Of a stretch of DNA of 64,000 bases, positions 1 through 11,148 are shown piece by piece. Source of the stretch: Leishmania mexicana MHOM/GT/2001/U1103. Its lineage: Eukaryota; Euglenozoa; Kinetoplastea; Trypanosomatida; Trypanosomatidae. A program made the translations under genes and the position numbers. The stretch is from positions 305,501-369,500 of the forward strand of contig NC_018324.1 of assembly GCF_000234665.1 (NCBI RefSeq), read 5' to 3'. Each line of letters opens with the position of its first letter. Within the stretch, counting starts at the first letter, position 1. The notes beneath the pieces were generated by a model, which did no database searches, had not been told where the DNA came from, and saw nothing but the letters and a program-made list of their open reading frames with translations.

Positions 1-1546
1 CGTCTGTATCTGCGGCCCATACAATATGCGCGATGTCGTTCTGCGCGTTCAAACAGCGAGGGAGAATGCGGGTTCACTGCTGCGGCGCTCTCACAGGCTT
101 GAGGAGGTGCCTGTGCAAAGTCAAAGGAGTTGCGTGTTGTACGCTATGCGAGATACGTGCAGTGTTGTGAGGATCTGCTTGTACGAAGGAGTTGCTAAGA
201 CTGAGGTCGACACAGGTGAATCTTGTAGCACTGAGTCACCCGCGCCTGCTGCCACAGCAACCGTTGCCGTGCAAACCTTGATCGCCACAGCCCTTGCCAG
301 TAGCCGAGACCTAGAGACGATGCATGCCATCTACAACGTACACACGGTCCACCTTGCTGATGACAAGGGCACACTGCGCGACACCGTCACATTCCGGGTT
401 CGAGTCACGGAGGTGCAGCACCGGCGTTACAGCGGGTACAGAGGGATCAACTGCAGCGACAACGATCTCGATGGCCGTCGACGTGCGTCACCGTTCCCGT
501 CACCTGGAGCACTTGACCCCGGTGGTGTTAGAGTCCGCGAGAGAAGCGCGACGCCACTCAGCAGTGCTGATGCTGGCTCAGCGGAAGCTGAGAGCGTCAC
601 CAAAAGCTTGCATCGTGGGCAAAGTCGTGGGCCTATGCTCTCCCCCTCCCGCAACGACGAAGCCACGCCTATCAAAGGACAGCGCCTCTTTGCGCACTCG
701 TCGTTGCCGTGCTCAACGACACCACCCGCCGCCACCGACGATGCCAACTCACGCGGCTCCCCAGTGGACGCGAACGGCATACTTGAGCAGGTGGAGCCGC
801 AAACGAAGCCACTGCCAGCACTCCTGACTCCCTCGGAGGACTCCAAGAAGGCGGTGACTCGTGCAGCGGCACCTATCTCCGCTAGCGAGTCTAAGACCCG
901 CGCAACGCTCGACGGAGCTAACGAGTCACAGATCACGGATGATTTGGCGTCTGCGGCGGCGAAGACTACGGCACTGCTGCCCTTGCATGACACACCAGTC
1001 CCCATGTCGCCACGCGTCGCCGTGTCGTCTGACCCTCCTTCGACGGTAGGGGTTCACCCCACTCCCAGTGCGCCCAGCCTGTCTTGGCCACCGCCACCGC
1101 CTATGGCCGTCGTGCCCACTCCACCGCCGTCGTCGATACCGACCGCGACGCCCCCTGCTGCCGCCGCCTGTGCGATGCGGATACGGATTAAAGAGGTGCG
1201 CTCTCTTCACGAGGACTGTGATGACGACGTGGTGGAGAACATGCTGGAGCACTGTTCTCTGCAGGTGGTCGTCCGCGTAGATGGCGAACCCGTTTTCACC
1301 GCGCCAACGCGACGAGACGCGTCGCATGCGGTGTGGAGTGCCGAGGAAGGCAGTTTCACCCACACGCTCTCGAGTGGGCAGGAGGTACACTTCGAGGTCC
1401 TTCATGGCGACAAGACGCGAGGCCGAGCAGTGCTGCCCGTTTCAGAGATCCTGAATGTCAGTGGCGAGAAAGATTTGACCTTGTTCTCCGTCAGCGGCGG
1501 TAGGCCTTGTGGACTGCTGACAATGGCCTTCGAAGGATCTGTGTAG
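1..1546 (+). CDS. C2-domain-like hypothetical protein, 5' partial
   Basis: The reading frame is already open at base 2 and stops at 1546. An ATG lies at 26, but no splice tract or in-frame stop precedes it, so the gene probably begins outside the window. Counting from the ATG at 26, residues about 40-155 and 385-505 have alternating hydrophobic beta-strand patterns. The C-terminal block (starting MRIRIKEVRSLHED, later VVVRVDGEPVFTAP, HFEVLHGD and LPVSEIL) resembles a C2 domain, a lipid- or protein-binding beta sandwich. The two blocks are joined by about 230 residues rich in Ser, Pro, Thr and Ala, with a proline-rich run near residues 345-380, probably disordered. I see no signal peptide or membrane span in the visible part. 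No catalytic motif is visible and I cannot name the protein. The C2 reading is a by-eye fold inference; the coding call rests on length, codon usage and strand. Confidence 0.7.
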   Translation, partial: VCICGPYNMRDVVLRVQTARENAGSLLRRSHRLEEVPVQSQRSCVLYAMRDTCSVVRICLYEGVAKTEVDTGESCSTESPAPAATATVAVQTLIATALASSRDLETMHAIYNVHTVHLADDKGTLRDTVTFRVRVTEVQHRRYSGYRGINCSDNDLDGRRRASPFPSPGALDPGGVRVRERSATPLSSADAGSAEAESVTKSLHRGQSRGPMLSPSRNDEATPIKGQRLFAHSSLPCSTTPPAATDDANSRGSPVDANGILEQVEPQTKPLPALLTPSEDSKKAVTRAAAPISASESKTRATLDGANESQITDDLASAAAKTTALLPLHDTPVPMSPRVAVSSDPPSTVGVHPTPSAPSLSWPPPPPMAVVPTPPPSSIPTATPPAAAACAMRIRIKEVRSLHEDCDDDVVENMLEHCSLQVVVRVDGEPVFTAPTRRDASHAVWSAEEGSFTHTLSSGQEVHFEVLHGDKTRGRAVLPVSEILNVSGEKDLTLFSVSGGRPCGLLTMAFEGSV

Positions 1547-3598
1547 GCAACTCACGTGACGTGTGCATACCACCACCCATACGTGCACATGCAACCGTTC
1601 GAGTTCATAGATTGCGCTTGCAAACGCGAAGAAGAGGGAGAGCGGCGTGCGTTGAGCGGGTTGGTGATGCTGCTGGATGCATTTTTTTTGTACTCTTCTT
1701 CGTACCTCCCTGCTTTGCACGTCCCTGTCCCCTCTTCCACGGTCTGTGTAAAGTTGCATCGCCGACGTTCTCGCTCCATATCTCGCCGTACATGGGCGCG
1801 GGCGTGCCTAGAGGTGCAGCAGGGAAGGAGGAGGGGCGTGCGATAGGTTTCATTGGCCAGAGTCGCCATAGAACTGCTTTTCGTGGCAGCATCGGGGCCT
1901 CGAATGAGACTACAACGCCATCACTGTCGTGATATCGAGAAGCCGACAAAGCAAATACAGACACACATCGATCGACGGATCGTAGCGCAACTCACCACCT
2001 CACGACACACTGCATGAGTGTATGTGTGTGTGTGCTCATGCACGGCGATACACTATCAGGCGCTTTTCGCCTTCTCCAGTCACCTGTTTCCCACGCGGTA
2101 TCTGCAATGTGAGAGCAGGTTAGACCGAGCTACGGATTCACATAGCTGTGGCTTGCGGCATCGTCCCGCCCATTTAAGGGCCGCCTGTATCCTTTACAAC
2201 ATCTTCGCCCACATTTCTCCTCTTCGCTGTTTTTCATCATACTTGGTGCCGCCTGCCATGCACTTTGTGCCTCCCACCCGTCCCTGTGACGATTCAAAAG
2301 GAAGTGGGGAGCTCGTACGGTAGCACCCAGAATCCCGCGGTTCTGGCCGCCTTTCTTCCCCCGCAAAGAAGCGTTTCGTTTGGCTCCCTTGTTGCAGAGC
2401 GGGGAGAGTGGGAGCCCCGCCGGCGCCTTCTTCACTTCTCTTCCATTCGCTCGCTCCGTCTTGCGCTCTGTTTCTCATATCGCCCCTTTCACAGACCCGC
2501 TGCCTCTGCGTACCTGGCCAGTGGCAGTGTGCGTGTGTGTGTGCAGTCTTCGGCACTCGAACAAACGACTGTCACCAGGAGATCTCGCCATCCCGACGCG
2601 AGCCTTCGACCGTGCTTGTGGAGAACGTGGAAGACGTGTCATTATTGTTGGCTAACGCAAAAGGAAACTTAAAGCAGTCGTCGTTTGTGGTACGAAGTGC
2701 GTGTCCGTGACGCACTGACCGGCAGTCTCTGTCGCTCGTCCTCTGTTCCTCTGCTTCTACCTTCTTCCTTTGTGGGTGCCTGTGTGCTTGCGTGTGGGTG
2801 GAGCGCATCCGCGACGAGAGGATAGGGCGGCCACACAGTCTTAATCACTTCATTGCTGTGCTCTGCTTTTTCCGTTGGCGACGGCTCGGCCTACTAGCCA
2901 TCCTTTTTCACTGCCTCACCAACGTCATTGCCTCTGGCGCGACCTTGTACGTCAAGTCTCGCCCCCCCCTCGTGGGTGAGCACGTGCGATCCTTTTTGTT
3001 GTTGTTTGGTGGGCTGCTTGGTTCCCTTGTTTTAGTACGTCTTCCTTGTGCAGGCGCATTGTGCCTCTTCCCTCTTCCGCTTTGTAGTGTTCTGTTTTTT
3101 TTTTTATCGGGGGGTCTCGATCTTTCTCCCCCGATTTAGCTCACCGCCTGTTGGTCCCGTTGTACGATTATTTGTGTGCCGTAAAGGTCGATTCCCCCCC
3201 CCCGTCTACAGCCGTTACACTGCGCACACACACACACACACACAGAGAAGTACGAGGACGGGCAAAGCCACAGCAACGGAGGTAGCCACACCTTTCGGCA
3301 ACGTGAAGGCACAGAGAAATCACTGTGCAGCTCGCTCAGCTGCCTTCGTGTATTTTCCGGTATTGCCTCGCTATCCTTTGTATATGCGTCGCTCCTGCTC
3401 TGGTGTTTTTTTTATTCAGCGCTTCTGGCTCCTTTTTAATCGTGTGCTCTTACGTTCGTTCAGCATCAGCAGACGCCAAGTAGTCGTGCGTGTCGCACAG
3501 CTACCACATAGTTGGCGGGGGAGGCGACGTGGGGACGCCTTGCGCATGCGCTTTGTTTTTTTTTTTCAAAGCCTTGCGGTTTCCCAGTGTGACCAATA
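1547..3598 (+). other. Spacer: 3' UTR and 5' UTR, no gene seen
   Basis: The stretch is pyrimidine-rich with several T runs, a C-rich run near 3194 and a CA dinucleotide repeat at about 3223-3244. Open frames here are short, overlap in several frames and lack coding-like codon use. It should hold the polyadenylation region of the upstream gene and the splice signals of the kinase gene downstream. Confidence 0.7.
3551..3571 (+). promoter_or_regulatory. Polypyrimidine tract and AG: candidate trans-splice acceptor for the MAPKK gene
   Basis: A T-rich tract at 3551-3567 is followed by the first AG at 3570-3571, 27 bases before the ATG at 3599. Trypanosomatids add the spliced leader at such AGs. 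A further AG lies at 3586-3587 and other tracts lie upstream, so the exact site is uncertain. Confidence 0.5.
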
Positions 3599-5176
3599 AT
3601 GTCTCGACTGAAAATAAACCTTGACGCCATCGAGCGCGATGGTGCTAGCGCGACAGAGGGCTTCTGCGCCGACGGCGTCCGCATCGGCTCGCTTCTAGTG
3701 TCGTCTGAGGGAGTACGGGATAATCAGGGCAACTTGTGCGTGCTGTCTCTCAGTGACCTTGAGGTGGTTCCGGAAACGGAGGGCGGCTTCTTAGGCAAAG
3801 GCAGCAGCGGCTCTGTTCGCCGCGCGGTTCACCGGGGCAGCAATAAGGTGGTCGCCCTCAAGGAAATCAAAGTGACAGGGCAGACGCACATCAATGAAAT
3901 TCGACGAGAGCTCGAGACGCTGCACGCTGGCGACTTCGCAACGCCGTACCTCGTCAGTTTTTACGGTGCGTTCGCACATGAGGGGTCCGTCTTCATCGCG
4001 ATGGAAGCGATGGACGGCTCTCTGCACGAGCTATACAAACCCGTCCCACCACCTGTCTTGGCGTGCATCACGCGACTGATGCTGAAGGGGCTCACGTACC
4101 TGCATCGTAACCGCCATCTCATTCATCGCGATTTGAAGCCCAGCAACGTCCTCTACAACAGCCGCACCGGCGACATCAAGATATCCGACTTTGGTGTGAG
4201 CTCTAATCTGGAGTGCACCAAGGCAGATGCCCACAGCTTTGTTGGCACGGTCACGTACATGAGTCCTGAGCGGCTTCGAGGCGAGCACTACTCGTACGGA
4301 GCCGATATATGGTCTCTGGGGCTCGTTGTCGCAGAGCTGGCGGTGGGGGTGTGCCCGTATGCCGGTTTGCGCGGCGGCAGCAGCGAGGCGCGCTTCTGGG
4401 CACTGTTACAGCATCTCAACGGTGACGGTACGGCGCTAGAGCTACCGCCGGAGATGGATAGCGACCTGGCTGACTTCATAAGCGCGTGTGTCGTGAAATC
4501 CCCTGACAGGCGGCCCACGTGCACTGAGTTGCTCCGTCACCCGTTCATTGTGAGATACACAGGTGCGGCGCCAGAGGCGGAGGCGAAACCGTTCTCGACC
4601 ACCACTCCCACTGTTCTTGCTCCTGGAGGACTCTCTTCGCTGCTGAATCGCGCCTCGCCTGCGGCAGGGTCAGCCTTGCCCCTTGCCAGCGAGGGGGGTA
4701 CGCCCAAGGCTACTTCGCCATCTCCTGCGCCGGTGTCGCCGCTGACGCTTTCGTGTCCCCTTGAGCGGCACGACGGCGAAACGGATGCTGATATCGCAGA
4801 CCGAACCGTCGTTGCGCGATGGATCCACGCTGTAATGAAACGGGCGGTGTTGCACAAAGCGAGAGGGCACGGGCGCGAAGAGCTGCACCAGGAGCCACTT
4901 GCTGCCGTGTCGGCGTCCGTGGCCACAGATTCGGGTGAGGGAGGCGGGGCGGCGGGCGTTTCTGCGGCTAGCTTAGACAATGGACAGGCCGCACAGCATA
5001 GGGAGTTCCGCGCCGAGAGGAATCTAGATGGGCACTCGGGTGATGGTGGCAGTGCCCCTGTGGAGGAAGATTGCACCGCTGGCGTACGCTCTCTCACGTG
5101 TGACGACCTGCGGTGGACCTCCACGGGTGAACCGTCTGTCAACCTCGATGATGAACTAAACAGGCTTCTCTTCTGA
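3599..5176 (+). CDS. MAP kinase kinase (STE7-family dual-specificity protein kinase)
   Basis: A 525-residue protein kinase. The catalytic domain spans about residues 60-320: glycine loop GKGSSGSV (66-73), catalytic lysine K88 in VALKEI, catalytic loop HRDLKPSN (176-183), DFG at 197-199, then SFVGTVTYMSPERL, which closely matches MEK-type kinases. MAPKKs phosphorylate the Thr and Tyr of a MAP kinase activation loop and are themselves activated on two loop residues. Here S213 aligns with the second MEK1 site, but the position four residues earlier is A209, so the first site appears to be missing (T207 is close by). Residues 320-525 are a Ser/Pro/Ala-rich tail with no recognised domain, probably regulatory. 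Residues 1-55 are also outside the kinase fold. No signal peptide or membrane span. Start: the ATG at 3599 is the first in frame after a T-rich tract. The family assignment is strong; the exact ortholog among Leishmania MKKs is not settled. Confidence 0.92.
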   Translation: MSRLKINLDAIERDGASATEGFCADGVRIGSLLVSSEGVRDNQGNLCVLSLSDLEVVPETEGGFLGKGSSGSVRRAVHRGSNKVVALKEIKVTGQTHINEIRRELETLHAGDFATPYLVSFYGAFAHEGSVFIAMEAMDGSLHELYKPVPPPVLACITRLMLKGLTYLHRNRHLIHRDLKPSNVLYNSRTGDIKISDFGVSSNLECTKADAHSFVGTVTYMSPERLRGEHYSYGADIWSLGLVVAELAVGVCPYAGLRGGSSEARFWALLQHLNGDGTALELPPEMDSDLADFISACVVKSPDRRPTCTELLRHPFIVRYTGAAPEAEAKPFSTTTPTVLAPGGLSSLLNRASPAAGSALPLASEGGTPKATSPSPAPVSPLTLSCPLERHDGETDADIADRTVVARWIHAVMKRAVLHKARGHGREELHQEPLAAVSASVATDSGEGGGAAGVSAASLDNGQAAQHREFRAERNLDGHSGDGGSAPVEEDCTAGVRSLTCDDLRWTSTGEPSVNLDDELNRLLF

Positions 5177-7417
5177 AACAGGTCCTTGCTCTTGTCAGCT
5201 TGGCGCGGTCTTGCTTCCTCATGTTTTTTTTTCCCGCTGCACTCGTGTCGTCAAACGTAAAAAAAAATAATGCAGCACAATGAGCCCAAACGAGCTGTCG
5301 AAGAATCGATGGGCACAAGGGGACTGTAGCTTGACGTTGGTTGAGCACTAAACGGAAACCGTATGCTCCGTCGCCTGCTCATCGTGACACATATTCGCCT
5401 ACAGCGACGACCGCGCCATCACCGTAGGAGGGCCACAAGGCACTGCCAAAGGCGTTCGATCGTGCCTGAGAGGGTTCTGTGGGACACAAAAAAAATGAAT
5501 CATGAGGGGCACACATCCACACCCTGTCCGGCATGCTCATCTGCACTGTGCGACAGGAGAGCTTGTCACTGGCCATCCTCCTCGTGATTGTCTTTTGTTT
5601 TCTAAAAAAAAGAGGATCATGATTGTTTGGTGGCCAATGTACCTTGGGCGTGCAATGTCGCCAAAAAAGAAACGCGCGACGGCGTGAGGGGTTATGCTTT
5701 TGGGGCTTTGTTGTGAGAAAGAATGGCGGTGTTGTTGTGCGTCACGCTCCTTATATTTATGCTTTCTTTGTGTGTTTCGCTGTTGAGGGAGGGGAGGGTG
5801 AGGGGAGGAATAGTTTTGTCCGCGACCTTTCGCTTCTGCAGCTCTCTCACGCTCTTTCCATCGCTCTATTTCGATCTCCGCCTCTTCATTTAATTTCGTT
5901 TCCTCGCTTCGATCCCGGCAAGCGGTATTGCTTCCGTCTCTTGCTCGACCGTCTCTCTGTCTTGTTCTCGCTGTTCAACTCATCAGGGACCCTCGACTGA
6001 AAAGTACAACAACGAAAACCTGAAAGGGTGATACCATGGCGCAAGACACAATCCGTCGTTCGAACGCGACCTTTTTTTTTATTCGTCGCGTTGTTTTCTG
6101 TGCTTTCTCTCTTTTTTTTCTTTCTCGTTGGACAGCCGTCGAGAAGAGGAAGGGGGACGAAGGTGACGGAAGGCAGCTCTGCTGTGATTTCTGTGTGTGT
6201 GCTTGTGTGTGTGATCTTCTTCGCTCTCCAGCTTACATTTTTTTATTGTGTCTTTCTTCCATGCTTTGACTTTTTTAAATATATATATATATTTGTTTCT
6301 GTGTGTATGCGTATGTATGTATGTGTGTCTGCACAGGCGGGTAGGACCTCTCCGCCTTTCTCGGACTGGCACTGTTTTTTTTCCTTTCCTTTTTTCTGTT
6401 GTTGCTTTTTTTTTGGATTTAGCGCGTAAGGAACATCTGCCGACCTTACCACTACCGTGCTTCCCTTCTCTTCCCCTTGTTCTCATCATTTGTGGCGGTC
6501 TCCCACTTTTTTGCGCTTCACTTTCATCATGCGCGGCACTCTTCTGCTGATGTGCCGCTGCCCCCCTCCCCTCTCCCCTCTTCCTCCCCCTCTGTTTTTG
6601 TGTTTTGGTATTTTTTTTCTTATTTGTCCCCGAAGCCTCTCAGCACCTTTTTGTATGTGTATGAGTGCTTATAGCCGACTTCGTTTGTGTCACTTCTAGC
6701 GAGGGATCGTATGGCGCGGTCGGTATGCATAATGATAGAAAATGGTTGTGAGCGCTGTTGTTGTTTGGACGCACCTCGCTCTGCATGTCTCTTATCCTTT
6801 ACTGTTCCTTTACTGTCAACCCTTTTCTATCTTTCCGTTCTCTCTCTCAGCTTCTGTAGGTCGCTCTGCATGCTGGTCTGTCTTTCCACTTCGCCATGTT
6901 CCCCTCGGTTCTCTTGTGTGTGTGTATTGCGGTTGCTCATCTCCGGACCAGTTTTGCCACAGACACCTTTACTGCGCGAAGAAAAAAAGGAGAGACGGGC
7001 CTATCGAAAACCGTTTTATCTTCCATTATTAATACGCATCGTTGTTGTATCTAATTCCCGCGTGCGGCGTTTTATGTGTGGCTCTCTCCCTCCTCTCCTG
7101 TCCTCTCCTCAGCCTTTCCCGTGTGCGATTGTGCGCGTGTAATTTAGTTGTCCTTCGCTGTCGTTAGTCTGTTTTTTTTTCTTGTTAATGCTCTCCCTGT
7201 CTTACCTGTTCACCAGTACGTCTCGTGCCCTCTCAATCCTCTGACCACGTCGTCTTTTTATTTTTATTTTTGCTTGTGTATTTTCTGGGACTGCAGCGAG
7301 ACACCTCTCAGCGCAGTTCACTGGATCGCTCTCTCACACCCGAGGCCCAGGCAAAAAATTTTCCTTTCATCAACCTGTCCATTCTTCTTCAAAACACTGG
7401 TCGAACGCCATTCTTGC
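5177..7417 (+). other. Spacer, no gene seen
   Basis: A long pyrimidine-rich spacer with many T runs (for example 6069-6079 and 6109-6118), a TA repeat at about 6277-6292 and TG-rich stretches near 6300-6325. Open frames are short and low-complexity, with mixed frames on both strands. No RNA gene was recognised. Confidence 0.65.
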
Positions 7418-7700
7418 CCCGGCCCGTCACAGGCCCCCGTCGCGTGGTGCGAAGCGGCCGTAGACACACGCGGCACAGTGCGATGCGCCGACGCCGTCAA
7501 CTGAGTGCACGGTCACCCTGCCCTCGACTTCTACGCACAACCGTCTCGCAAGTCGCCTCACAGCCGCGCCCGTTATGCCGGTCACCGCCTGAAGTGGCTC
7601 TGCATTGGCAGGGATGGGGAGAGGGGAAGGGGGTGGATGGCTGCCTGGCTTCCTCCCACATGGAGTGAAGCACTGGGCCACGATGATGTCGGCCACCTCA
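7418..7700 (-). repeat. Degenerate SIDER-like repeat, antisense
   Basis: Read on the minus strand, this stretch shares in the same order several blocks with the two near-identical repeats at 33850 and 40043: AAGCCAGGCAG, then CCATCCCTGCCAA, then a CCACTTC...GGTGA block, and at the far end CGGCCGCTTC.CACCA followed by GGGG.CTGTGACGGGC. Between the blocks the sequence has drifted strongly. This is the pattern expected of an old member of the same dispersed repeat family. SIDER elements are short degenerate retroposon remnants of Leishmania, commonly found in 3' UTRs. The limits are approximate. Confidence 0.5.
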
Positions 7701-8265
7701 CCATAGTGCCAGGGTTCCGTGCGTACTCTTTGAGAGAATCCAGAAACCTGCAGCCGACCCCGTGCCGAAGGGACTTGAAGTTACGAGGAGTTGTGTGTTG
7801 ACTTAGTGCGATTCGTATCGGTGATGTCACCAATCATTTCGTACGGGACGAGCAGAAGAGGAGACCATCATTTCTCTCCTTCATTTCTTCTCTACTCCAC
7901 TTTTATCAGGTACCGTGTTGATCGCCGAATGACAGTCTCGAGGGGCCACTGCGTCGCTCATAACACCAGTTTGTTGGGCAGCACCGAAGAAGGTAATTGC
8001 GTTCGTTTGACGGTTCCGTTTTTTTTTTTCCGTTGTTGGTTCGCTGCACTCCTTTGTGCTGTCCTCGTTTGCTTTTGTTGTCTCTTGAGATCCAGCATTC
8101 CGGAAATCCGGATCACTGGCATACTCACACAGAAACACAGGCAATATGCAGAGAAACACTCAAGGTAGCATGGCAATCCCTCTGCCGTGTGCTTTACCGA
8201 CTCCTGATTGTGCAGGGGTGCCCCTAATCTTCTCTGTAGTGTACCACTGCTCTCTTCTTCCTTCT

Positions 8266-8303
<38 letters not shown>

Positions 8304-8379
8304 GCTCGCGGTGAGCGCACCATCACGGGATACACGTCGGGTTCTCGCAGTCTCAACTCCTCCGCACCATTCGACACAC
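7701..8379 (+). other. Spacer and 5' UTR of the helicase gene
   Basis: There is no credible gene. It contains a T run near 8020-8030, a pyrimidine tract at about 8250-8268 and a CA repeat at 8269-8299. The open frame that enters the helicase from 8146 translates this CA repeat and is not its true beginning. Confidence 0.6.
8250..8315 (+). promoter_or_regulatory. Pyrimidine tract, CA repeat and AG: candidate trans-splice acceptor for the helicase gene
   Basis: A C/T-rich tract (8250-8268) runs into a CA repeat (8269-8299). The first AG afterwards is at 8314-8315, and no ATG occurs between it and the ATG at 8380. That supports 8380 as the start codon, with a leader of about 65 bases before addition of the spliced leader. 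Confidence 0.5.
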
Positions 8380-10948
8380 ATGGAAAAGGAGGCTTTGCGC
8401 AGGGCTCAGCAGGCATCGCGGGCGGCGTTCCTACGAAAGGAGGCGTCTCAACGTCAAAAGGCAGCCAACACCGTTGTTGAGCAAAAGCTGAGGGACATCG
8501 AGCAAGGCATCGTCCCGGCATCTGTGGTCGAGGCGGACTTTTTGCTGCACCGCTCAGCTGAGGTGAATACAGCGAGCGAGCTGTTTGACGTCGCGCGCCG
8601 GCGTCAGGCCCTCGCTGGCGAAGGCGAAGCCTTGGATCGATGGGGCGAGCTGGCCGCGGAGCTGCAGAGTCACCCGCACTCATCCACATCTCCCACCGAG
8701 ACATTTAAGGTTGCAGAGGAGGCGTGCAACATCCGTGATGCTGGCGTGGTGTCTGCGCCGGCCTCGGCGGCGGTGGTGGACGCGACATCACGACCCCTCT
8801 CCTCTGCAGGGTATGTGGCTATGAGTGAGGCAGAGGTGGCGGAGCGAGTGGCAAAGCACGCCTATGTGCGGGAGAAGACGTTTACCGAGCTCCAGGAGGA
8901 TCGTGCGGCTGCACTGCAAGGCCAAAAGGAGCGACTCCAGCAGCAGCGCAGAAGTCTGCCAATGTACCAGGCGCGAGAGGAGCTGGTGAAGCTCATTCGC
9001 GACAATCGCGTGGTGATCATTGTGGGTGAGACCGGATCGGGCAAGACGACGCAGCTGCTCCAGTATCTCTATGAGGAGGGTTTCCACCTGGGCCCGAAGG
9101 CGCGAGAGCGGCTGCTCACCACCCCGGCAGGGACTGCTGCTTCCTCGAAGGTGAAGGCTGAAGCTAATAGCGAAGGCGATCGTGCAATGGTGGACGAGGA
9201 GCAGGAAGAAGAACTCCGACTGATCTGCACGCAGCCTCGACGAATTGCTGCGATTAGCGTTGCAGAACGCGTCGCTCAGGAGGTCGGGTGCCCGTGCGGC
9301 AGCGTTGTGGGGTACAAGGTGCGTTTCGATGACAAGACGGGCCCCCTCACCCGCATCCTCTTCGTTACAGACGGCATGATGCTGAAGGAGTTCACAAACG
9401 ACCCCGATCTGTCCTCGGTCGGGGCCATCATGGTCGACGAGGCCCACGAGCGTTCTCTGAGCACCGACATCCTGCTCGGCCTCCTGCGCGACGTCATTCG
9501 CCGCAACCCGAACCTCAAAGTCATCGTTGCCAGTGCCACCATCAACGCCGAAAAGTTCAGCGACTTCTTTGATAAGGCGCCGGTGTTCACCGTGAGCGGA
9601 CGCACCTACCCAGTGGAGCTCTTCTACTCAGACGAGCCGGTGGCGGACTACGTGACGGAGTCGGCCCAGACGGTGCTGGGCCTGCACCTGTCCAAGCCTC
9701 TGCCCGGCGACGTTTTGGTATTCCTGCCGGGCCAAGACGCGATCGAGACGTGCGCGGAGACCCTTCAATCGTACGTGGCCGAGGCGAAGGGCCACCTGCG
9801 GCCGCTTCTCATTCTCCCGATTTACTCTTCAATGCCACCAAAGGAGCAGGCCCGCATCTACGAGCGCACGCCGCCCGGTACGCGCAAGGTGGTGATCGCG
9901 ACAAACATTGCCGAAACGTCCATCACGATTGACGGTGCCGTGTACGTGGTGGACTGCGGACTGTGCAAGCAGGACTACTACAACCCGCAGGCGATGGTGG
10001 AGGAGCTGCGGGTGGTGCCGACGTCGCAGGCAAGTGCAACGCAGCGCGCGGGGCGAGCCGGGCGAACGCAGCCAGGTGAATGCTATCGCCTCTTCACAGC
10101 CTACACCTTCCACAACGAGCTGCCGCCAGAGACGATACCGGAGATTTTGCGGTGCTCGATGAGTGCCGTGGTTCTACAGCTCAAGGCGCTCGGCATTCAC
10201 AACCTTCTCCAGTTCGACTTTCTTGATGCGCCGTCGACGGCATCGCTGGAGCGAGCGTTAGACCACCTTTTCCTGCTCGGGGCAATGAAGGCGGATGGCC
10301 GGCTGACTGTCACGGGGCGGCGCATGGCTGAGTTCCCGCTGGAGCCGTCTCTAAGCAAGTGCCTGATTCGGGCGTGCGCGCTCGGCTGCGGGCGACACAT
10401 GGCCATGGCAGCCGCCATGATCACGCTGGACTCCATCTTCGTTAACACCCGCGATGCCAAGGAACGGCAGCACATCAAGAGCGCCAGAGAGCATCTTTTT
10501 GGCTTTGGTAACGGCGATGTGACGGGCTACATCCGGCTCATGGAGGAGTGGCTGCGCGCGGGCCCGCGTGCTGGCGAGTTTTGCCGCTCCAACTGCATCA
10601 ACGCGCGCTCGATGCTACGCGCACGGGATGTACTGGACCAGATTTTGAAGACGTTCGACCGCATCGGCCTTGATGTGGAGCGTGTGCCTTCCAAGAGCCG
10701 CAACGACGGAAAGTACCTCGACGACGAAGACGATGCGCTTGAGAAGGCGCTGAGCGCAGCCGCGAATCAGATCGACGTGGAGGCCGTTACTAGGGCGCTT
10801 CTGTCTGGGTTCTTCTTCAACGTGGCGAAACTAGAGGCGGACAAGTGGTCGTACTTGGTCGTCCGACCGATGGACACCAGCGTGCCAACTGGGGCGAAGA
10901 GGCTGGAGAGCGCGGGCGCAGCAGAAACCTCCGTTGCCGAGATCCACC
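8380..10948 (+). CDS. DEAH-box RNA helicase, Prp2/DHX16-like, 3' end lost in a gap
   Basis: An ATP-dependent RNA helicase of the spliceosomal DEAH family. The first 856 residues are visible. Motif I is GETGSGKT (216-223), motif II is DEAH (353-356), motif III is SAT (385-387) and motif VI is QRAGRAGR (555-562). Winged-helix, ratchet-like and the beginning of the OB-fold regions follow. The stretches RRSLPMYQAREELVKLI, LFYSDEPVADYVTE and FLDAP, and the spacing between motifs, best match Prp2/DHX16, which remodels the spliceosome before the first splicing step. Trypanosomatids need this for trans-splicing. Residues 236-280 form an acidic, low-complexity insert between motifs I and Ia, where human DHX16 has only a few residues. 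The N-terminal 200 residues are helical and charged. The frame reaches the typical C-terminal ...EIH and then meets 100 N. The family normally has about 70-100 further residues. The start at 8380 was chosen over the in-frame 8146 because the extension encodes a CA repeat. Prp22 or Prp43 homology is less likely but not excluded. Confidence 0.9.
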
Positions 10949-11048
10949 NNNNNNNNNNNNNNNNNNNNNNNNNNNNNNNNNNNNNNNNNNNNNNNNNNNN
11001 NNNNNNNNNNNNNNNNNNNNNNNNNNNNNNNNNNNNNNNNNNNNNNNN
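10949..11048. other. Assembly gap (100 N)
   Basis: Exactly 100 undetermined bases, a standard placeholder. It hides the 3' end of the helicase gene, its 3' UTR and part of the next 5' region, so the true gap is probably longer than 100 bases. Confidence 0.98.
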
Positions 11049-11060
11049 GTACTCGTCATG

Positions 11061-11135
11061 CATCTCTGTCCAACTCCTCCTGTCCCTACTCCCTCTCTCG
11101 TTTGGTGTTTGCCTCTTCGTCCTTGTCTTCTCAAG
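11061..11135 (+). promoter_or_regulatory. Polypyrimidine tract and AG: candidate trans-splice acceptor for the NFU gene
   Basis: A long C/T-rich tract (11061-11133) ends in CAAG, with the first AG at 11134-11135. This lies 39 bases before the ATG at 11174. Between them is a seven-codon upstream frame starting at 11149. Confidence 0.55.
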
Positions 11136-11148
11136 GTTGCGCGCTCCC

